Of a stretch of 64,000 nucleotides of DNA, positions 50,500 through 58,696 are shown in pieces. Numbering within the stretch: position 1 is the first letter of the stretch; every line of letters begins with the position of its first letter. This DNA comes from Granulosicoccus sp963833195 (GTDB lineage Bacteria > Pseudomonadota > Gammaproteobacteria > Granulosicoccales > Granulosicoccaceae): the NCBI GenBank assembly GCA_963833195.1, contig CAWHXF010000027.1:2790001-2854000 (forward strand). Direction: 5' to 3'. Made by a program: the position numbers and the translations under genes. The notes below the pieces were generated by a model. It saw only the letters and a program-made list of their open reading frames with translations, made no database searches and had not been told where the DNA came from.

Positions 50500-50646
50500 C
50501 GATAAATGGTCCGGTTGCGATCCCGCCGCAGCGAGTGACGCATATCATCGGGCGACCCGAGGATTTCCGAACCCCCGAAAGTCAGATTTTTTCACCCCTT
50601 TCGCTCGGATCATCCGACTGGAACGACCCATCGGTCGGTCGACAAC
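50500..50646. promoter_or_regulatory. Divergent promoter region of CaCA-nhaR and mrpA
   Basis: This 147-bp gap separates the CaCA antiporter start (minus) from the mrpA frame (plus). It contains a local run agattttttcacccctttc (50584-50602) and a cgcatatcatc (50539-50549) that stand out against 70% GC. NhaR sites would be expected here, but no clear consensus could be identified. Confidence 0.4.
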
Positions 50647-53109
50647 ATGTTCCTCACGCATCGGTACCGCCGTGCCGGTATCGTCGTGCCCGCCGATGCG
50701 TCCGCAGCGCCCACCGCAAGAGTCCATGCGCCCGATACCTCGTTCATCGCTCGTTGCCCGCGCTCCCCGCGCCACTCCGGGCCGCTCCTGCTGATGGCGG
50801 GCTCCACGGACGCCCCGTCCACGCCGGCCGCGCGGATCGCCACGGTCGTCGTCACCCTGGTGGCGCTCGGGCTGTGTGCGCTGAGCGTCGCCGCCCTGCC
50901 GGGCGTGGCCGCCGGCACCTACCCCACCCTCGCGCTCGAGTGGGTGCCGGCGCTGAACGTCTCGTTCGCGTTCCGCTTCGATGGCCTGTCGATGCTGTTC
51001 GCCTTGCTCATCACGGGTATCGGCGCGCTGGTCGTGCCCTACGCCGCGAGCTACCTCGCCGGGCATCGCTCGCTCGCGCGGCTGCAGTGGACGCTGCTGG
51101 CCTTCATGCTCGCCATGCTCGGGCTCGTCACCGCCGACGACATCATGCTGCTGTTCGTGTTCTGGGAGCTGACGACGATCACCTCGTTCCTGCTGGTCGG
51201 CTTCGATCACGAGAACCCGACCGCCCGCCGCGCCGCCCTGCAGGCGCTGGTCGTCACGGGAGCGGGCGGTCTCGCCATGCTCGCCGGGCTCGTGCTGCTC
51301 GGGGAGATCGCGGGCACCTACCGGCTCTCGGAGATCCTCGCGAGCGACACCGACTTCACCGCGCACGCCGCCTACCCGGTGATCCTGACCCTGGTGCTGC
51401 TGGGCGCGTTCACGAAGTCCGCCCAGTTCCCGTTCCACTTCTGGTTGCCGGGCGCCATGGCCGCGCCCACCCCGGTCAGCGCGTACCTGCACTCGGCGAC
51501 GATGGTGAAGGCGGGCATCTACCTGCTCGCGCGCACGCAGCCCGCGCTCGGTGGTACCGATGCCTGGTTCTTCACGCTCACGAGCGTGGGCGCCGTCACC
51601 GCGGTGTGGTCGTCGATGATGGCGCTGCGCCAGACGGACGCGAAACTCATGCTCGCCTGGACGACGGTCATGGCGCTCGGCACGCTGACCCTGTTCCTCG
51701 GCTCCAGCGAACGCATCGCGGTGCTCGCGGCCATGACCTTCCTGCTCGTGCACGCGCTTTACAAGTGCGCGCTGTTCCTCGTGATCGGCAACGTCGATCA
51801 CGGCACGGGCACGCGCGAGATCGACCGGCTCGGGGGGCTGGTGCGCGCGCTGCCCGTGACCGCGTTCGCCGCGTTCGCCGCGGCGTTCTCGATGGCGGGC
51901 TTCCCGCCGTTCCTCGGCTTCATCGGCAAGGAGCTGAAGTACGAGGGCGCGCTCGCCATCGCCGACGAACCCTGGCCGTTCGCGGGCGCGTCCCTGCTCG
52001 CCAACTCGATGATGGTCGCGGTCGCGCTGATCATCGTCGTGCGCATCTTCGTGCGCGGGCGCACCACCACCGACGTGAAGCCGCACGAGGCGCCGCTGCT
52101 CATGTGGCTGCCGCCGCTGCTGCTGGCCGCGGCCGGGCTCGTGGCCGGCATCTTCCCGGAGCTCGTCTCCAGCACGCTGCTGGCGCCGGCCGTCGAGGGC
52201 ATCCGGCGCACCGAGACGACGGTCTATCTATCGCTGTGGCACGGCGTCAACGTGCCGCTGATGATGAGCATCGCGACCGTCGCGCTGGGCACGGGCCTCT
52301 TCCTGACCCTGGCGCGCGTGCGCGCCGCGCTGTCCGCGCTCGTCGTCGCGCTGCGCGTCAGCGGGGATAGCGCGTGGGATGCGGCGCTCGACGGGTGCAC
52401 GCGCGGGGCCGCGGCGGTGACCGCACGGCTGCAGTCCGGCAGCCTCGGCCGCTATCTCGCCGCCGTGTTCGCGGCCTTCGCGCTCGCCACCGGGCTCATG
52501 CTCGGCCGCGCCTTCGTCATGCCGGACGGCGCTGGGCTCGGCGATGCCTTCGCCGCGCTCGGTGGCGTACCGGCGCTGCCGGCGCTGGTGGCCGCGCTCA
52601 TGATCGCCACCACGGCAGTAGTCGCGTTCGCGCGCTCGCGGCTGCTCGGGGTGGCCGCGTTGGGCGGCGTCGGTGCAGGTGTCGCGCTGCTGTTCCTGAG
52701 CTACGGCGCGGTGGACGTGGCGATCACGCAGCTGATGGTCGAGACGCTCTTCGTCGTGCTGATCGCCGCGGTGCTGCCGCGGCTGCCGCGCTTCTCGGGC
52801 GTGGCCCATCCGGGCAAGGCCGGCGGCGCGCGCGACGCGGCCATAGCGGTGGCGTGCGGGCTCGTCGTCGCGCTGACCGTGCTGCTGGTCGCCACGCTGC
52901 CGCTCGACGTCGCCATTCCCGACTTCTACGCCGCGGCCAGCTACGATGAGGCATACGGCAGGAACATCGTCAACGTCATCCTCGTGGACTTCCGCGCGCT
53001 CGACACGCTCGGCGAAGTGGCCGTCGTGGTGGCCGCGGCGCTCGCCGTCGTCGCGCTGGCCACGGGCGGTGCGAAGCGCGTGCGCGGCGCCGCGGAGACA
53101 CGCGCATGA
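50647..53109 (+). CDS. mrpA: Mrp Na+/H+ antiporter subunit A (NuoL-like)
   Basis: Up to 820 residues. LEWVPALNVSFAFRFDGLSM and LFALLITGIGALV align with MrpA around its second and third helices; FWELTTITSFLLVGF holds the essential Glu, and the C-terminal part has the DUF4040-like ALLFLSYGAVDVAITQLMVE and VDFRALDTLGEVAVV. It is the main proton-translocating subunit. The first 48 residues are polar and lack the normal first helix; translation may begin at ATG 50794, or a frameshift may hide the true start. The 3' end overlaps mrpB by 4 bp. Confidence 0.9.
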   Translation: MFLTHRYRRAGIVVPADASAAPTARVHAPDTSFIARCPRSPRHSGPLLLMAGSTDAPSTPAARIATVVVTLVALGLCALSVAALPGVAAGTYPTLALEWVPALNVSFAFRFDGLSMLFALLITGIGALVVPYAASYLAGHRSLARLQWTLLAFMLAMLGLVTADDIMLLFVFWELTTITSFLLVGFDHENPTARRAALQALVVTGAGGLAMLAGLVLLGEIAGTYRLSEILASDTDFTAHAAYPVILTLVLLGAFTKSAQFPFHFWLPGAMAAPTPVSAYLHSATMVKAGIYLLARTQPALGGTDAWFFTLTSVGAVTAVWSSMMALRQTDAKLMLAWTTVMALGTLTLFLGSSERIAVLAAMTFLLVHALYKCALFLVIGNVDHGTGTREIDRLGGLVRALPVTAFAAFAAAFSMAGFPPFLGFIGKELKYEGALAIADEPWPFAGASLLANSMMVAVALIIVVRIFVRGRTTTDVKPHEAPLLMWLPPLLLAAAGLVAGIFPELVSSTLLAPAVEGIRRTETTVYLSLWHGVNVPLMMSIATVALGTGLFLTLARVRAALSALVVALRVSGDSAWDAALDGCTRGAAAVTARLQSGSLGRYLAAVFAAFALATGLMLGRAFVMPDGAGLGDAFAALGGVPALPALVAALMIATTAVVAFARSRLLGVAALGGVGAGVALLFLSYGAVDVAITQLMVETLFVVLIAAVLPRLPRFSGVAHPGKAGGARDAAIAVACGLVVALTVLLVATLPLDVAIPDFYAAASYDEAYGRNIVNVILVDFRALDTLGEVAVVVAAALAVVALATGGAKRVRGAAETRA

Positions 53110-53525
53110 ACTCGCTGATCCTGACCACCGCCAGCCGGCTGCTCGTCGGGCTGATGCTGCTGTTCTCGCTGTTCCTGCTGTGGCGCGGCCACAACTCGCC
53201 CGGCGGGGGCTTCATCGGCGGGCTGGTCGCGGCCGCCGCGCTCGCGGTCTACGCCTTCGCGTCGGGCACCGAGGCGGTGCGTGCGGTGCTGCGCATCGAG
53301 CCGCTGACCATCGCTATCGCGGGCCTCGCCGTCGCCATCGGCGCGGGCCTGCTCGGCTTCGCGGCGGGCGCGGACTTCCTGACCGGGCTGTGGGTCTTCA
53401 TCGGCGCGACGCCGGACGACAAGGGACTCGCGCTCGGCACGCCGCTGCTGTTCGATGTCGGCGTCTACCTCGCCGTCGTGGGCGGTGTCACGGGCATGGT
53501 GCTCGCGCTCGAGGACAGCGACTGA
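53106..53525 (+). CDS. mrpB: Mrp Na+/H+ antiporter subunit B
   Basis: 139 residues with four helices. The start LILTTASRLLVGLMLLFSLF and RGHNSPGGGFIGGLVAAAAL are the MrpB signature, and TPLLFDVGVYLAVVGGVTG closes the protein. Its ATG lies in a 4-bp overlap with mrpA and its stop overlaps the mrpC ATG by one base. The seven Mrp subunits form one hetero-oligomer in the inner membrane. Confidence 0.95.
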   Translation: MNSLILTTASRLLVGLMLLFSLFLLWRGHNSPGGGFIGGLVAAAALAVYAFASGTEAVRAVLRIEPLTIAIAGLAVAIGAGLLGFAAGADFLTGLWVFIGATPDDKGLALGTPLLFDVGVYLAVVGGVTGMVLALEDSD

Positions 53526-54040
53526 TGGAGCTGGTGCTTGCCCTGCTGATCGGCGTGCTCACCACCGCGAGCGTGTGGCTGATGCTGTCCCGCAACCTCG
53601 TCCGCTTCCTGTTCGGCCTCGTGCTGATCGGCAACGTCGCCAACCTCTCGATCTTCACGGTCGGCGGGCTCACCGCCGAGGCGCCGCCGTTCGTCGTCGA
53701 CGGCACCGTCGCGAGCGTGGCCGGCACCGCCGCGGCCGCCGCCACGACCGCCCTGGAGGGGACCGCCACCGTCGCCAACCCCCTGCCCCAGGCGCTCGTG
53801 CTGACCGCGATCGTCATCGGCTTCGGGCTGGTGTCGTTCATGCTTGTGCTGGCGCTCAGCGCATGGCGCACGCTCGGCACCGTGGACGTCGACGAGATGT
53901 GCCTGTCCGAGAGCGGCCCGAACCCGTCCGGGACCTCGGCGGCCGCCCTGGCCGCCGACCGCGCGGATGCGGCCGCGGCCTTCCCCGCGACGCCGCCGCG
54001 CGCGCCGGTGCGCGCACCGGCGCAGGAGCCCGCCGAATGA
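53525..54040 (+). CDS. mrpC: Mrp Na+/H+ antiporter subunit C (NuoK-like)
   Basis: 171 residues. Three helices follow the NuoK/MrpC pattern (YLMLSRNL-like LMLSRNLVRFLFGLVLIGN, and PLPQALVLTAIVIGFGLVSF with the conserved Gln-Ala-Leu). Two insertions enlarge it relative to the usual 110-120 residues: a Val/Ala/Thr-rich loop (about residues 60-80) and an Ala/Pro-rich C-terminal tail. The stop overlaps mrpD (ATGA). Confidence 0.92.
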   Translation: MELVLALLIGVLTTASVWLMLSRNLVRFLFGLVLIGNVANLSIFTVGGLTAEAPPFVVDGTVASVAGTAAAAATTALEGTATVANPLPQALVLTAIVIGFGLVSFMLVLALSAWRTLGTVDVDEMCLSESGPNPSGTSAAALAADRADAAAAFPATPPRAPVRAPAQEPAE

Positions 54041-55671
54041 GCTGGCTGCCCGTCGCGTGCGTGCTGCTGCCCTTCGCCACGGCGATCGCGATCTTCGTCG
54101 CCCCGCGCTCGGCATCCCTGCGCGGCGGCATCTCGATCGCGGGCGCGGCGCTGCTGCTGGTGCTGGCACTCGTGCAACTGTTCACGCTGCCCGACGGCGG
54201 CGCCACGGTCGCGCGCATGGGCGGCTGGGCGCCACCGTTCGGCATCGCGTTCGCGGTCGATACCCTCGGCGCGCTGCTGATCGTCGTCACCGCCCTCGTC
54301 GGGCTCGCGGTGGTCGCCTACGCGCGCGGCGATGTCGACGAGGCGCGCGTGGCCGCGGGCTTCGACGGCTTCGTGCACGTGCTGCTCGCGGGCGTCGTCG
54401 GCGCCTTCGTGACCGGGGACGTGTTCAACCTCTACGTCTGGTTCGAGGTCATGCTGATCGCCTCGTTCGCGCTCCTGACGCTCGGCGGCCGCGCGCGCCA
54501 GCTCGACGGCGCGGTCAAGTACGTGGCCATCAACCTCGTCTCCACCGTCGTGCTGCTGACCGCGATCGGGCTGCTGTACGGGATGACCGGCACGCTGAGC
54601 TTCGCGGACCTGCACGGCGCGCTGGCCGCACGGCCCGACGACGGGCTCGCGGGTGTGGTCGCCGCGTTCTTCCTCGTCGCGTTCGGCATCAAGGCGGCGA
54701 TGTTCCCGCTCTTCTTCTGGCTGCCGGCGTCGTACCACACGCTGCCCGTGACCGTATCGACGCTGTTCGCCGCGCTCATGACCAAGGTGGGCGTGTACGC
54801 GCTGCTGCGCCTGCAGTCGCTGATGTTCGGCACCGAATTCGAGCTGCTGCAACCGGTGCTGCTCGGGCTCGCGTTCGCGACGATGATCGCGGGACTCATG
54901 GGCGCGATCGCCGAAACCGACCTGCGCCGGCTGCTCGCCTGGCAGGTCGTCGTCTCGATCGGTTTCATGATCGTGGGCATCGCGCTCGGCACCGAGGCGG
55001 CCATCGCGGCGGCCGTGTTCTACATGGTCCACGCCATGCTCGCGAAGGCAGCGCTCTTCATCGTCGCGGGCGTGGCCGCCGGTACCGGCACCTACGGGCC
55101 CGCGCCGCTGTCGGCGATGGGGGGGCTGTGGCGCACGCGGCCGTGGCTCGCGCTCGCGTTCCTGGTCTCGGCCCTGTCGCTGATCGGCCTGCCGCCGTTC
55201 AGCGGCTTCTGGGCGAAGCTCGCGCTCGTCGAGGCGAGCGTCGCCGACGATGCCTGGGTGACCCTCGCCGTCGTGCTGGTCGCGAGCCTGCTCGCGTTCC
55301 TGCCCCTGATCGGCGTGTGGAACGAGGTGTTCTGGAAGGCCGCGCCGCACGACGATGCCGCACCCGGCGATACGCGCCCAGCGGCGCGCATCGTGGGCGC
55401 ACCGCCCGCCCCCGCTCCCGTCGCCTCGCGGGCCGCTAGCCTCGTGCCCGTCGCGGGGCTTACCGCCGTGGCCATCGCGATCGGGCTGTTCCCGCAACCG
55501 CTGCTCGATCTGTCCGCGCGGGCCGCGGCGTCGCTGGTCGATCCGTCGGCCTACGTCGCGGCGGTGCTCGGAGAGGCGGCGCCGGGTGCGGCGCTGGGCG
55601 CGGCGCCCGGTGCGACGGAGGGCGCGGGGACCGTGGATGCCGTGAATGCCCCGACCGGAGCCGAGCCATGA
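54037..55671 (+). CDS. mrpD: Mrp Na+/H+ antiporter subunit D (NuoN/L-like)
   Basis: 544 residues, about 14 helices. VFNLYVWFEVMLIASFALL carries the essential Glu (about residue 137), and GIKAAMFPLFFWLPASYHTLP and the HAMLAKAALFIVAG segment hold the lysines of the proton path. The last 70 residues, after helix 14, are an Ala/Gly/Pro-rich extension with GAAPGA repeats. Operon overlap with mrpE is 4 bp. Confidence 0.94.
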   Translation: MSWLPVACVLLPFATAIAIFVAPRSASLRGGISIAGAALLLVLALVQLFTLPDGGATVARMGGWAPPFGIAFAVDTLGALLIVVTALVGLAVVAYARGDVDEARVAAGFDGFVHVLLAGVVGAFVTGDVFNLYVWFEVMLIASFALLTLGGRARQLDGAVKYVAINLVSTVVLLTAIGLLYGMTGTLSFADLHGALAARPDDGLAGVVAAFFLVAFGIKAAMFPLFFWLPASYHTLPVTVSTLFAALMTKVGVYALLRLQSLMFGTEFELLQPVLLGLAFATMIAGLMGAIAETDLRRLLAWQVVVSIGFMIVGIALGTEAAIAAAVFYMVHAMLAKAALFIVAGVAAGTGTYGPAPLSAMGGLWRTRPWLALAFLVSALSLIGLPPFSGFWAKLALVEASVADDAWVTLAVVLVASLLAFLPLIGVWNEVFWKAAPHDDAAPGDTRPAARIVGAPPAPAPVASRAASLVPVAGLTAVAIAIGLFPQPLLDLSARAAASLVDPSAYVAAVLGEAAPGAALGAAPGATEGAGTVDAVNAPTGAEP

Positions 55672-56144
55672 CCCGACCCTTCGCGATCAACCTGCTGCTG
55701 GCGGTGGCCTGGGCGGCGCTCATCGGCGGGTTCGGCATCGCCGATCTCTTCGTCGGCTTCGTCATCGGCTACCTGGTGCTGTGGATCCTGTGCCCGCTGC
55801 TCGGCAGCGAGCGGTACTGCCGGCAGGTCATCCAGATACTGCGCCTCGTCGGCCACTTCCTGGGCGAGCTAGTCACCTCGAGCGTCGACGTCGCGCGCGA
55901 CGTCCTCTCGCCGGGGCAGAGCAACCAGCCGGCCATCGTCGACATCGAACTCGATGCCGAAACGGACCTGGAGATCGTCGCGCTCGCGAACCTCGTGTCG
56001 CTGACGCCGGGCTCTCTCACCATCGACGTGTCCGACGATCGGCGCACGCTGTACGTGCACGCGATGTTCGCCCACGACGCCGACGAGCTGCGCCGCAGCG
56101 TCAAGGGCGGCCTGGAGCGACGCGTGCTGGAGGCCTTCCGATGA
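55668..56144 (+). CDS. mrpE: Mrp Na+/H+ antiporter subunit E
   Basis: 158 residues. Two N-terminal helices (about 7-45) and a cytoplasmic domain with ALANLVSLTPGSLTIDVSDD, the conserved MrpE core, then HAMFAHDADELRRSVK. It is required for complex assembly. The start overlaps mrpD and the stop overlaps mrpF, each by 4 bp. Confidence 0.94.
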   Translation: MTRPFAINLLLAVAWAALIGGFGIADLFVGFVIGYLVLWILCPLLGSERYCRQVIQILRLVGHFLGELVTSSVDVARDVLSPGQSNQPAIVDIELDAETDLEIVALANLVSLTPGSLTIDVSDDRRTLYVHAMFAHDADELRRSVKGGLERRVLEAFR

Positions 56145-56515
56145 GCGGCGTGCCCGCCATCGCCGTGACGATCGCGCTCGTGCTGGTCGGCATCGGCCTC
56201 GCCGGCGCCGCGTTCCGGCTCGTGCGCGGCCCCGAGCCGGCGGACCGCGTCGTGGCGCTGGACCTGATCACCGTGCTGCTCGTGGCGATCACCTCGCTGA
56301 TCGCGCTGCGCACCGAGAACGTGCTGTACCTGGATCCGGCGCTCGCGCTCGCGCTCGTGGGCTTCCTCGCCACGGTGGCGCTGGCGCGCTATCTCGAGGC
56401 ACGCACGCCGCGCGAGAGCGGCGATGGCGGCGCCCCGCGGCCCGGTCCACCAGCCCCCGATTCCGGGTCGTCCGACCCCGCTGCGCACACCGGCGGCGAG
56501 CACCCCCCCTCATGA
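56141..56515 (+). CDS. mrpF: Mrp Na+/H+ antiporter subunit F
   Basis: 124 residues. Three helices with the MrpF core FRLVRGPEPADRVVALDLIT, where the Arg and Asp in helix 2 are conserved, and DPALALALVGFLATVALARYLE. The last 35 residues are Gly/Pro/Ser-rich and not conserved. Its stop overlaps mrpG by 4 bp. Confidence 0.94.
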   Translation: MSGVPAIAVTIALVLVGIGLAGAAFRLVRGPEPADRVVALDLITVLLVAITSLIALRTENVLYLDPALALALVGFLATVALARYLEARTPRESGDGGAPRPGPPAPDSGSSDPAAHTGGEHPPS

Positions 56516-56919
56516 TCGACATCGTCGCCACCCTCATGATCGTGCTCGGCGGTGCGTTCTGCGCCGTCGCGGGCATCGGCGTCGTGCGCCTGCCGGACGT
56601 GCTGATGCGCATGCACGCCTCCACCAAGGCCGGCACGCTGGGCACCGGACTCGTGCTGGGCGGCGTGGCGCTGCACTTCGTCGACGTGGCGGTGACCGCG
56701 AAAGCCCTGCTCGTGATCGCGTTCCTGCTGCTCACCGCGCCGGTGGCGGCGCACCTCGTCGGGCGCGCGGCATGGCGAACGGGCTCGCCGCTGGACCCGC
56801 GCACCGCGCACCACGCGAAGCGGCCGGAAGCCGGCGTCGCGCCGCCGACGCCCTCGTTCAGCCGATCAAGCGATCGGCCAGCGAGCCCACGATCGGCAAC
56901 CAGTGATCCACCAGCATGA
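56512..56919 (+). CDS. mrpG: Mrp Na+/H+ antiporter subunit G
   Basis: 135 residues. Three helices and the MrpG signature GVVRLPDVLMRMHASTKAGT plus LTAPVAAHLVGRAAW. The C-terminal 30 residues are encoded by DNA that is antisense to the end of ctaB, so the tail is probably under constraint from the other gene. It closes the seven-gene operon. Confidence 0.94.
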   Translation: MIDIVATLMIVLGGAFCAVAGIGVVRLPDVLMRMHASTKAGTLGTGLVLGGVALHFVDVAVTAKALLVIAFLLLTAPVAAHLVGRAAWRTGSPLDPRTAHHAKRPEAGVAPPTPSFSRSSDRPASPRSATSDPPA

Positions 56920-57916
56920 TCCCGAACAGCCACATCAGGTAGTTGATCGAGAACACGAAGGTCAGGATGGGCTGGCGCGTGGCGCTGTCGTCGAACAGCT
57001 TCCACGCGTGGCGCAGGAACATGGCGCCGAGCACCACCGCCCCCACGAGATAGGGCAACCCGCTCATGCCGATCAGGTACGGCAGCAGCGTGACGATCAC
57101 CAGCAGCACGGTGTACAGGAAGATCTGCACGCGCGTGAACGGCACGCCGTGCGTGACGGGCAGCATCGGGATGTCCACCTTGGCGTAGTCCTCGCGGCGG
57201 TGGATCGCCAGCGCCCAGAAATGGGGCGGCGTCCACACGAACACGATCAGGAACAGCAGCAGCGCGCCCGCCCCCACCTCGCCCGTGACCGCCGCCCAGC
57301 CGAGCACCGGTGGCATGGCCCCGGCCGCACCGCCGATCACGATGTTCTGCGGCGTGGCCCGCTTGAGCCACATGGTGTAGATCACCGCGTAGCCGATCAG
57401 CGATCCGAAGGTCAGCACCGCGGTCAGCACGTTGACCCACACCACCAGCATCAGCATCGAAGCGCCGCCGAGGATCGCGGCGAACGCCAGGCACTGGCGC
57501 CCGGTGAGCGCGCCCTGCGGGATGGGGCGGTTCTTCGTGCGGCCCATGATCGCGTCGGCCCGACGGTCGATGACGTGGTTGATGGTGGCGGCCGACGACG
57601 ACGCCAACCCGATGCCCAGCAGCCCGACGAGGGTTTCTACGGGCGGCGGCAGCGCGGGCACCGCAAGCACCATGCCGACGAGCGCCGTGAGCACCAGCAG
57701 CAGGACGACCTTGGGCTTCGTCGTCTCGAGATAGTCGCGCCAGTGCTCGCGCAGGTGTGCCGCGAGCCGCGCGGGCCCGCCCGCGTCGTCCGCGAAGGGT
57801 CCGCCCGAGCCATCTCCGCTCGCGCGCGCGACGCCCCGGCCGGACGGGGCGTCCGCGCGGACGGCGCCTTCGGCCATCGAAGGAGCGTCTGCGTCGTCGA
57901 GGGTGCGGGTTCTCAT
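56858..57916 (-). CDS. ctaB: Heme O synthase (protoheme IX farnesyltransferase)
   Basis: 352 residues. After a 60-residue acidic/Ala-rich N-terminus come nine helices of the UbiA family with NHVIDRRADAIMGRTKNRP (NxxxDxxxD) at about residue 115 and RREDYAKVDIPMLPVTHG at about 240, the CtaB/CyoE signatures. It farnesylates heme B to heme O for the oxidase. The 3' end overlaps mrpG by 62 bp, convergently. The SCO-like gene lies 6 bp upstream. Confidence 0.95.
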   Translation of the reverse strand: MRTRTLDDADAPSMAEGAVRADAPSGRGVARASGDGSGGPFADDAGGPARLAAHLREHWRDYLETTKPKVVLLLVLTALVGMVLAVPALPPPVETLVGLLGIGLASSSAATINHVIDRRADAIMGRTKNRPIPQGALTGRQCLAFAAILGGASMLMLVVWVNVLTAVLTFGSLIGYAVIYTMWLKRATPQNIVIGGAAGAMPPVLGWAAVTGEVGAGALLLFLIVFVWTPPHFWALAIHRREDYAKVDIPMLPVTHGVPFTRVQIFLYTVLLVIVTLLPYLIGMSGLPYLVGAVVLGAMFLRHAWKLFDDSATRQPILTFVFSINYLMWLFGIMLVDHWLPIVGSLADRLIG

Positions 57917-57922
57917 GTCGAC

Positions 57923-58696
57923 TCAGCCGATGCGCGACACCTTCAGGAGATGCTTCACGTCCTTGAGCATGTTACGCGGGTCCAGCTCCGGCGCGAAGCG
58001 CAGCACGAGGTTCCCGTTCGGGTCCAGCAGCCAGATGCCGTCCAGCGGCGCCGCACCGCCCGAATCGCTGCCGTCCGGCGCGAGACCGTCCACGGGCGCG
58101 GTACGCACCTGCTCGACCAGACCGTCGCGCGCCTGCGGCGCCCCGCCCACCACCACGAGCCCGCGGTGCTCGGCCAGGAGCTCCGCCGGCAACTGGTCGG
58201 GGGCCTGCACGACGGCGACGCGGCGCACCCGGTCCTTTCGCTGGTTGAGCGCCAGCCGCACCTGGCGCATGTGGTAGAGATTCTTCTCGCACGCCGCGTC
58301 GCACTCGTCCTCGACCACGTACATGAGCGTCCACAGCCCGCGCAGCTCGTCGAGGCCCCATCGCGACGCGAGCCCGCCGTCCGAGCCGTCCCCCGCCCCC
58401 TCGCCCGCGACGACGGAAAGCTCGAAGGGCTCGATGGGCAACGTGGGCTGCACCAGTTGCCCGCGCGAGGTATCGCCGATCGTGCCTCCGCTCGTGCGCA
58501 GCACCTGCACCCAGATCGTCGCCGCCAGCAGCGGAATGCCGAAGCAGGCGAGGATCACGAGCAACCGGCGACGCGATCGACGCACCGCCGCGGCGTCCGG
58601 CTCGACCGGCACGCGGCCCGGGCCCGAGGCGGGCCGTTCGTCGGTGGCATCGATCACGGCATCGTCGGCGGATCGGGCTGCGGCGGTCTCGTTCAT
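57923..58696 (-). CDS. SCO-like cytochrome oxidase assembly protein, thioredoxin-fold
   Basis: 257 residues from ATG 58696. A cytoplasmic N-terminus and one helix (about 44-64) precede a periplasmic domain with ECDAACEKNLYHMRQVRLAL, in which the CxxxC pair resembles the copper site of SCO proteins, and GIWLLDPNGNLVLRFAPELD near the end. It lacks an obvious downstream His ligand in the usual context, so copper delivery is likely but not proven. The ATG overlaps the SURF1 stop (TGATGA). It belongs to the oxidase assembly operon. Confidence 0.82.
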   Translation of the reverse strand: MNETAAARSADDAVIDATDERPASGPGRVPVEPDAAAVRRSRRRLLVILACFGIPLLAATIWVQVLRTSGGTIGDTSRGQLVQPTLPIEPFELSVVAGEGAGDGSDGGLASRWGLDELRGLWTLMYVVEDECDAACEKNLYHMRQVRLALNQRKDRVRRVAVVQAPDQLPAELLAEHRGLVVVGGAPQARDGLVEQVRTAPVDGLAPDGSDSGGAAPLDGIWLLDPNGNLVLRFAPELDPRNMLKDVKHLLKVSRIG

